The position numbers were made by a program, and so were the translations under genes. The notes beneath the pieces were generated by a model that was not told where the DNA came from, searched no databases, and saw only the letters and a list, made by a program, of their open reading frames with translations. Shown piece after piece: positions 7,930-11,473 of a stretch of 11,473 nucleotides of DNA (the stretch's first letter is position 1; every line of letters begins with the position of its first letter). The stretch spans positions 1 to 11,473 of the forward strand of contig JASLMQ010001015.1 in the NCBI GenBank assembly GCA_030746455.1. Direction: 5' to 3'. This DNA is from Candidatus Latescibacterota bacterium. Lineage in GTDB: Bacteria; Latescibacterota; UBA2968; GCA-2709665.

Positions 7930-7943
7930 AGAGGCCCACCTCT
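7930..7943 (+). promoter_or_regulatory. Small hairpin covering the presumed ribosome binding site
   Basis: AGAGG-CCCA-CCTCT forms a perfect 5-bp stem ending 1 nt before ATG 7945. The only Shine-Dalgarno-like bases (GAGG) lie in its left arm, so the site may be masked and translation weak or regulated. A short stem like this can also be coincidental. Confidence 0.3.
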
Positions 7944-7944
7944 T

Positions 7945-9012
7945 ATGCCGTTCACATGTCTGGCGCGACGCCGAGGTCTCCGTTGGGGCCTGGCCTTGTG
8001 GCCGCTTGGCCTCTGGGCGATCTTCCTCGCGGGATGTGGCGACCGGCTGCCCGAGTCGGTCGGTCCCAATCAGGAGATCGTCGTTCTGGCGGACTCCACC
8101 GATTGGGTGGCACTGGAGGGCCCGCTGCGCGCGGTCTTCGAGAAGGTGCTCTTCACCCCCCAGGAGGAGAAGCTCTACCGGCTTCAGCACGGCAGCGTGG
8201 ACTTCTTCGATGTCCACAGGCACAAGTGGCGCAAGAACCTGCTGGTTGTTGCCCCCCTGGACGCGCCCCATTCCACGGGAGAGTTCCTGAGAGACATTCT
8301 GAGTCCGGAGGTCCAGAAGGCCGTGAGGTCGGGAGGATCTTCGGTTGGATGGAAGGAGGACGTGTGGGCTGAGGAACAGATCCTCCTCACCGTGACGGGG
8401 GAGAACCTCGACGCGGTCGTCGAGAACCTGCGGATGGAGGCGGACCGGCTTTACCACGCGGTCGACCGGGCCAGGAATCGGAGGGTGGCTCGACTCATCT
8501 ACCGCTACGGCGAGCGCAAGGATGTGACCGAGCAGCTGCTGCGGGACTACGGCTGGCGCGTGCGGGTCTCCTTCGGCTATCGGGTGATGACGGCCCTCCC
8601 CGATAGCGGGTTCGTGGCCCTCGCCAAGGAGGAACCGAGCCGTTGGCTGTTCGTCTACTGGGAGGACGGTATATCCCCCGACGTGCTGACCGACGCCTGG
8701 TGCCTGGACAAACGCGACGAGATTACGCGTCGGTTCTTCGACAACGACCGGATCGCGCCCGGGTCGGTGGAGGTGTCCCAGGCGGAATTCAGCGGGAAGA
8801 TCGCCGTCGTGATGCAGGGGCTCTGGGAGAACGAGGCGAACTGGACCGGGGGCCCCTTCAAGAGCTACGCGTTCGTGGACGTTGACCGAGACCGGTTCTA
8901 TCTCGTCGATGTCGGCGTCTACGCCCCGAACAAAAAGAAGGAACCCTACTTGAGGCAGGTGGATCTGATGGCCGGTAGCTTCACCCTCGGGGATCTCCAG
9001 CCCGGAGAGTGA
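7945..9012 (+). CDS. DUF4837-like lipoprotein, function unknown
   Basis: A 355-residue protein with a lipoprotein signal: basic ARRRGLRW, a hydrophobic stretch LALWPLGLWAIF, and lipobox L-A-G-C with the acylated cysteine at C31. The mature part matches my recollection of DUF4837 proteins. It begins with an EIVVLADSTDW segment and a LVVAPLD strand. A central R-V-A-R-L-I/DVTEQLLRDYGWRVRVSFGYR region and a W-E-D-G-I-S-P-D-type turn follow. The end is KSYAFVDVDRDRFYLVDVGVYAPN. The fold is probably a repeated alpha/beta module on the periplasmic face of a membrane. The frame is open back to 7801, but only a start at 7945 places the lipobox correctly. No partner genes indicate its job. Lipoprotein: confident. 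Family name: moderately confident. Function: unknown. Confidence 0.8.
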   Translation: MPFTCLARRRGLRWGLALWPLGLWAIFLAGCGDRLPESVGPNQEIVVLADSTDWVALEGPLRAVFEKVLFTPQEEKLYRLQHGSVDFFDVHRHKWRKNLLVVAPLDAPHSTGEFLRDILSPEVQKAVRSGGSSVGWKEDVWAEEQILLTVTGENLDAVVENLRMEADRLYHAVDRARNRRVARLIYRYGERKDVTEQLLRDYGWRVRVSFGYRVMTALPDSGFVALAKEEPSRWLFVYWEDGISPDVLTDAWCLDKRDEITRRFFDNDRIAPGSVEVSQAEFSGKIAVVMQGLWENEANWTGGPFKSYAFVDVDRDRFYLVDVGVYAPNKKKEPYLRQVDLMAGSFTLGDLQPGE

Positions 9013-9018
9013 AGAGAC

Positions 9019-9047
9019 TTGCCTTTTTCCATTCGCAGGCCTATACT
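9019..9047 (+). promoter_or_regulatory. Sigma-70-like promoter of the small coiled-coil protein gene
   Basis: TTGCCT (9019-9024), a 17-nt spacer and TATACT (9042-9047) match -35 and -10 at 4/6 and 5/6. The promoter starts 7 nt after the upstream stop codon and predicts a leader of about 115 nt. Confidence 0.6.
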
Positions 9048-9081
9048 TCCACCCAAACGGGATGGCCTGCGGTCCGGGGGC

Positions 9082-9121
9082 CTCGAGGCGAGCGGAGGGG
9101 GCCGTGCCCCTCTCGCCCGAG
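9082..9121 (+). promoter_or_regulatory. Long leader hairpin before the coiled-coil protein gene
   Basis: Three stacked helices form in order: CTCG/CGAG (4 bp), GGCGAG/CTCGCC (6 bp) and AGGGG/CCCCT (5 bp). A 1-nt and a 3-nt left-side bulge separate them, around a GCCGTG loop. It lies between the promoter and the ribosome binding site, with no T tract, so it looks like a leader structure rather than a terminator. No known riboswitch is recognised. Confidence 0.45.
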
Positions 9122-9172
9122 CCTTAGCACCCGTTTCCGATAGAGCCGCGGGTCCTGTACGGGAGGACACCC

Positions 9173-9475
9173 ATGTTCTGGTGGGTCACCTGCTTCTCGG
9201 TGGTTCTGGTCACCCTCTTCGCAAAGTGGGCCGCCTCGACGGCCATCGGGAGGCTCCGGCAGAGCCTTCTTCACAGGCAACGTGAGGCCCTGGAGCTGAA
9301 GGGGGTGTTGTCGGACCTCCGGCAGGAGCACCAGCAGGCCATTCGACTGACCAGGGAGAAGGCCGCCGACATCAAGCGCCTCAAGAGCCAGCTGGCCCAG
9401 ATGGAAGGACAAGCCCGAGAACTCACCGATCGGAAGACGGAGAAGCGAGGCCCAAAGGGGAGCAAATCACGCTAG
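9173..9475 (+). CDS. Small membrane-anchored coiled-coil protein
   Basis: A 100-residue protein of unrecognised family. Residues 2-17 (FWWVTCFSVVLVTLFA) form one short membrane helix, followed at once by a long charged amphipathic helix (about 24-88) with heptad-like spacing of L, I and A. The tail is very basic (TEKRGPKGSKSR). The layout resembles LapA- or FtsB/FtsL-like anchors and phage-shock-type small proteins only in general shape, and I do not assign it to any of these. The start is supported by GGGAGGA (9161-9167) 5 nt before the ATG. A good promoter and a leader hairpin lie upstream, and a strong hairpin terminator lies 30 nt downstream, so it is probably a single-gene transcript. 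Overlapping alternative frames lack comparable signals. Confidence 0.75.
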   Translation: MFWWVTCFSVVLVTLFAKWAASTAIGRLRQSLLHRQREALELKGVLSDLRQEHQQAIRLTREKAADIKRLKSQLAQMEGQARELTDRKTEKRGPKGSKSR

Positions 9476-9505
9476 AACCGGCGCGACCCATACGAGCGCA
9501 AAAAG

Positions 9506-9539
9506 AGAAGGGATCGTCGAGGTATCGACGATCCCTTCT
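9506..9539. terminator. Bidirectional terminator between convergent genes
   Basis: AGAAGGGATCGTCGA and TCGACGATCCCTTCT form a perfect 15-bp stem with a GGTA loop. On the minus strand it is followed directly by CTTTTTGCG, a good T tract; on the plus strand by a weaker GCGTTTCTC. It lies 30 nt past the plus-strand gene and 36 nt past the minus-strand gene. Confidence 0.9.
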
Positions 9540-9575
9540 GCGTTTCTCGGTCGTGAGTTTCAACGCGGCCGCGCC

Positions 9576-9752
9576 CTACTTCACGTAGTACCCTATGAAG
9601 AGGAAGTCCACGAATAGGAGGATGCAGAGCACCTCGACGACCAGGAAGAGGATCAGCTCAACGCGCTCGCGCAACGTCGGTGCAGCCGGTTCCGACTCCG
9701 ATTCCTGCGTCTGAGGATGCCGTGCTGAGTCACGTGCCTTCGATTTGGCCAT
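9576..9752 (-). CDS. 58-residue single-helix membrane protein
   Basis: This short gene encodes a hydrophilic N-terminal half (MAKSKARDSARHPQTQESES) followed by an alanine/proline/threonine turn. One strongly hydrophobic segment follows (about residues 32-55: ELILFLVVEVLCILLFVDFLFIGYY) ending in V-K. The family is not recognised. Support for it being real: GGGAGG lies 5 nt upstream of the ATG; the protein is sharply divided into polar and hydrophobic halves; and the strong minus-strand terminator begins 36 nt after its stop. It closes the minus-strand cluster, 89 nt after the 71-residue gene. The helix carries acidic residues (E40, D49), unusual for a simple anchor, which may indicate contact with another membrane protein. 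That last point is inference. Confidence 0.75.
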   Translation of the reverse strand: MAKSKARDSARHPQTQESESEPAAPTLRERVELILFLVVEVLCILLFVDFLFIGYYVK

Positions 9753-9841
9753 GTCAGCCTCCCAGCGTGTCGATCAACCAACTGCGGGAAACCCTGAAGC
9801 GCCAACAACCTGCCGCACGGAAATCACGCTCGACCGAAGCA

Positions 9842-10057
9842 TCAGACCTTCGTGTTGAGTAGATCACTCAGTTGCTCATCCGCCCGCTCGACGCGGTCGG
9901 ATGTCGTCTGCCAGAGATTCTGGTCCGGATCTTCCACCGTCACGTAGTCGGGCCCGACGAAGACCACACGGCAGGGGCCGACCACGGTCTTCTCCCCAAG
10001 CCGACACATCACCAGCGTACCCTTGGTCAGGTTTGTGTTCTGAATGTCTTCTGGCAT
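9842..10057 (-). CDS. 71-residue hypothetical beta-rich protein
   Basis: A small soluble protein starting MPEDIQNTNLTKGTLVM. Alternating hydrophobic strands (GTLVMCRLG, TVVGPCRVVFVG, DYVTVEDPD) suggest a compact SH3- or KOW-like barrel, followed by a short acidic helix (DRVERADEQLSDLL). This is a fold guess from pattern, not a recognised family. The frame stays open far upstream, but the ATG at 10057 is preferred. It has AAAGGA upstream at suitable spacing, and the upstream extension is arginine/proline-rich and unlike a protein. The gene follows the two-helix membrane protein after a 104-nt gap full of repeats and inverted repeats, so it may have its own regulation or be the next gene of the operon. 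Confidence 0.65.
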   Translation of the reverse strand: MPEDIQNTNLTKGTLVMCRLGEKTVVGPCRVVFVGPDYVTVEDPDQNLWQTTSDRVERADEQLSDLLNTKV

Positions 10058-10082
10058 GCCCCATCCTTTGGAGTTAAAGGGA

Positions 10083-10144
10083 TTTGCGGTTTGCGGACTG
10101 CGGGTGATACCTGTATCTCCCATCCCCGTAGGGTCGGAGGATGG
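10083..10144. repeat. Repeat and hairpin cluster in the gap before the 71-residue gene
   Basis: Three adjacent elements are seen. First, three 7-nt units TTTGCGG-TTTGCGG-ACTGCGG (10083-10103). Second, an interrupted palindrome GATAC-CT-GTATC (10106-10117). Third, a hairpin (10120-10144) with CCATCC/GGATGG and CCG/CGG helices, one bulged base and a 6-nt loop. On the minus strand, all three lie between the stop of the two-helix protein and the start of the 71-residue gene. No T tract follows the hairpin, so it is not a classical terminator. It may be a regulatory or mRNA-processing region. Confidence 0.45.
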
Positions 10145-10161
10145 ATAGAATGCCTCGCCGG

Positions 10162-10386
10162 TCAGTTGTCCTCTTTTTGGCGCGTGTAACGGATGAGCCT
10201 TACCATGAAACCAACGCCGACGAAGAGAAGGACGGCCAGGACCAGGAGGATGAAGAGGCCTTCCTTCAGGTCGCCCTCCGGCGAGAACATCTCGATAAGC
10301 ACGGAGACGAACACGACCAGAACAAGCAGGATCAACAGCAGGTTGAATGCGATCTGCGCGAACAGCTTCTGCGACTCTGAGCCCAT
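10162..10386 (-). CDS. 74-residue two-helix membrane protein
   Basis: A small integral membrane protein with two hydrophobic helices, about residues 11-32 (IAFNLLLILLVLVVFVSVLI) and 44-62 (LFILLVLAVLLFVGVGFMV). They are joined by a short acidic loop (EMFSPEGDLKEG), and the tail is basic (RLIRYTRQKEDN). The positive tail suggests that both ends face the cytoplasm. The family is not recognised. The ATG lies 3 nt after the stop of the GroES-like gene, so the two are almost certainly co-transcribed and probably translationally coupled. Its own Shine-Dalgarno (GAGGA, inside the end of the preceding gene) is rather far away, which fits coupling. The context suggests a function linked to the GroES-like protein at the membrane; that is inference. 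Confidence 0.8.
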   Translation of the reverse strand: MGSESQKLFAQIAFNLLLILLVLVVFVSVLIEMFSPEGDLKEGLFILLVLAVLLFVGVGFMVRLIRYTRQKEDN

Positions 10387-10389
10387 TGC

Positions 10390-10797
10390 TCAAACGTCCT
10401 CGAGGTCTCCCAGACCCTCCACCTCGCCAAGAATGTCTTCCTCTTCCCGTATCAGCACAAGAATAGAAGAGTGCGGCACCACGAGGTACTTCTCTCCCTC
10501 GAACTGGACTTCCACCGTAGCCTTCTTCATAAACAAGGCATAGTCGCCCACCTCTGCCTGCATCGGGAGGAAACGTGGCTCGTTCTGGATCTCGCGCCAC
10601 GGCTCGTCATCTCCCTCCTGGGGCTGCGGCAGGGGTATCCCGGGACCGGTGGAAACGACTCGTCCCCCCTGCACCTCCTCCTTCTCCACCACCGTCTGCG
10701 GGAGGTAGAGCCCCACCTCGGTCCGAGTCTCGAGCTCTTCCTGCTTGATCAGCAACCGGTCCGCCACCACGACGATGCGCTTGTTCCCGATCTTCAT
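10390..10797 (-). CDS. Divergent GroES/Cpn10-fold protein with insertion and acidic tail
   Basis: A 135-residue protein with the chaperonin-10 pattern. It begins with RIVVVADRLLIKQ, then the mobile-loop region ETRTEVGLYLPQ (about 23-34), then GGRVVSTGPG (44-53). The final strands are VGDYALFMKKATVEVQFEGEK, then YLVVPHSSILVLI. Ordinary GroES is about 95-100 residues. Here there is a Pro/Glu-rich insertion (about 54-80) in the roof-loop region and an acidic C-terminal tail (117-135). The mobile loop keeps a hydrophobic L-Y-L where GroES has I-V-L, so chaperonin contact is conceivable, but no groEL is adjacent. It lies between an FGE-fold protein gene (30-nt gap) and a two-helix membrane protein gene (3-nt gap). 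AGGA lies about 9 nt before the ATG. It may be a specialised co-chaperonin or a protein that has reused the fold. Fold: confident. Function: open. Confidence 0.85.
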   Translation of the reverse strand: MKIGNKRIVVVADRLLIKQEELETRTEVGLYLPQTVVEKEEVQGGRVVSTGPGIPLPQPQEGDDEPWREIQNEPRFLPMQAEVGDYALFMKKATVEVQFEGEKYLVVPHSSILVLIREEEDILGEVEGLGDLEDV

Positions 10798-10827
10798 TGT
10801 CCCGATTCCTCTGACAGCGTTGGAGCC

Positions 10828-11473
10828 TCAATCCTTCCCGGCCGGCGCGCTGGGGGTCCTGGCACACCGGAAGGCGATGTGCTCCTGCATGTTCGGCGGC
10901 GGGGCGTAGTGCCGGGCGGCACACCGGACGCCCATGCGGTTTTCCGCGTAGAACCCACCACGCACCACGCGATACTGCCCGCCCTGAGGGCCGGTGGGAT
11001 TGTCCAGCGGGCTCACCTTGAAGTACTCGTCGTAGTACCAGTCCGAACACCACTCCAGCACGTTGCCGCAGGTGTCCATCACGCCGTAGACACTCCCCCC
11101 TCCAGGGAACTCGTCGATGGGGGTCGTGCCGCCATAGTCGTTGCTGGAGTTCACGTTGTCTTTCCTGAACGCGTCCCCCCAGGGATAGGTCTGCCCCTGC
11201 GTGCCCCGGGACGCCTTCTCCCACTCCGCCTCGGTGGGAAGACGCTTCCCCACCCACTCGGCGTAGGCGATGGAGTCGTTCCAGCTCACGTTCGTAACCG
11301 GATGCTTCGCGTCTTCGAGGGGATAGGTCCCGCTCGTCCAGTGAGGCGGCTTCCTGTGTCCGGTCACGTCCACGAACATCTTGTATTCCTGGTTGGTAAC
11401 CGGGTAGCGGTCGATGAGGTACCTGTTCAACAGGACCGAATGCTGGGGCTGTTCGTCTCGCGGGCCCTCGTCG
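10828..11473 (-). CDS. FGE-sulfatase-fold (SUMF1-like) protein lacking the catalytic cysteines, 5' truncated
   Basis: The gene enters from the right edge; 214 C-terminal residues are visible. Family motifs are clear: RDEQPQH before YLIDRYPVTNQEYKMFV, HPVTNVSWNDSIAYAEWVGK, RLPTEAEWEKASRG, YPWGD, GNVLEWCSDWY, YRVVRGGFY and a final IAFRCAR. In true formylglycine-generating enzymes the segment after RGG carries a Cys-x4-Cys pair; here it reads FYAENRMGVRCAARHY with neither cysteine aligned. Sulfatase activation is therefore unlikely. Members without the pair include other oxidases, regulators and scaffold-like domains, often fused to kinases or membrane segments, and the missing N-terminus would show which. 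A TTG near 11430 is not the start, because homologous sequence continues upstream of it. It is the first visible gene of the minus-strand cluster. Confidence 0.9.
   Translation of the reverse strand, partial: DEGPRDEQPQHSVLLNRYLIDRYPVTNQEYKMFVDVTGHRKPPHWTSGTYPLEDAKHPVTNVSWNDSIAYAEWVGKRLPTEAEWEKASRGTQGQTYPWGDAFRKDNVNSSNDYGGTTPIDEFPGGGSVYGVMDTCGNVLEWCSDWYYDEYFKVSPLDNPTGPQGGQYRVVRGGFYAENRMGVRCAARHYAPPPNMQEHIAFRCARTPSAPAGKD

Noticed and set aside
6925..8457. Minus-strand open frame spanning the rad50 end and the lipoprotein gene
   Set aside because: It covers two well-supported plus-strand genes and their promoter region, and has no family features. High GC makes such shadow frames common.
9019..9285. 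Plus-strand open frame overlapping the start of the coiled-coil gene
   Set aside because: It begins within the promoter, lacks a ribosome binding site and has no protein-like pattern. The frame starting at 9173 has GGGAGGA and a membrane helix plus coiled coil.
10058..10600. Upstream extension of the 71-residue gene frame
   Set aside because: It runs through the GroES-like and two-helix genes and is rich in Arg, Gly and Pro as expected of shadow sequence. The ATG at 10057 has its own Shine-Dalgarno.
11428..11430. TTG start for the FGE-fold gene
   Set aside because: The frame continues to the window edge with family-like residues (RDEQPQH), so the gene is truncated, not started here.
1..11473. 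Defence system, CRISPR array, insertion sequence or tRNA
   Set aside because: No regularly spaced repeats, transposase motifs, terminal inverted repeats or tRNA-like cloverleaf were seen. Mre11-Rad50 here is an ordinary housekeeping pair without defence-type neighbours.

Overview
This is a high-GC, gene-dense stretch of a Gram-negative bacterial chromosome. Evidence for an outer membrane is a predicted lipoprotein with a lipobox, a signal-peptide protein with a long beta-barrel-like region, and a periplasmic-binding fold. Several genes have strong GGGAGG-type ribosome binding sites. Codon use, an HhH/beta-barrel protein, a DUF4837-like lipoprotein and a GroES-like/FGE-like cluster together suggest a high-GC FCB-related or candidate phylum (Eisenbacteria, Krumholzibacteria, Latescibacteria or Gemmatimonadota type). 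The phylum cannot be fixed from the window alone. I see no mobile element, CRISPR array, tRNA or rRNA.

Plus strand, left to right. (1) The 3' part of a type-1 periplasmic-binding protein (1-1257), closed by a hairpin at 1288-1314. (2) A near-perfect sigma-54 (-24/-12) promoter at 1400-1417, followed by an exported helix-hairpin-helix protein with a long barrel-like C-terminal part (1518-3353). (3) A sigma-70-like promoter at 3380-3408, then a two-gene DNA-repair operon whose genes overlap: Mre11/SbcD nuclease (3500-4747) and Rad50/SbcC ATPase (4747-7794). All catalytic motifs and the zinc hook are present. (4) A tentative promoter, a structured leader and a DUF4837-like lipoprotein (7945-9012). 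(5) A good promoter, another structured leader and a 100-residue membrane-anchored coiled-coil protein (9173-9475).

A perfect 15-bp hairpin at 9506-9539 separates the two strands and can terminate both.

Minus strand, read from the right edge. An FGE-sulfatase-fold protein lacking the catalytic cysteine pair (partial) is followed after 30 nt by a divergent GroES-fold protein with an insertion and an acidic tail, and after 3 nt by a 74-residue two-helix membrane protein. A roughly 100-nt gap rich in repeats and hairpins leads to a 71-residue beta-rich protein. The last gene is a 58-residue single-helix membrane protein that would be missed by a 60-residue ORF cutoff.

The Mre11-Rad50 pair is the functionally clear part: double-strand-break end processing. 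The least explained parts are the minus-strand cluster of a GroES-like protein with small membrane proteins, and the sigma-54 signal in front of an exported HhH protein.
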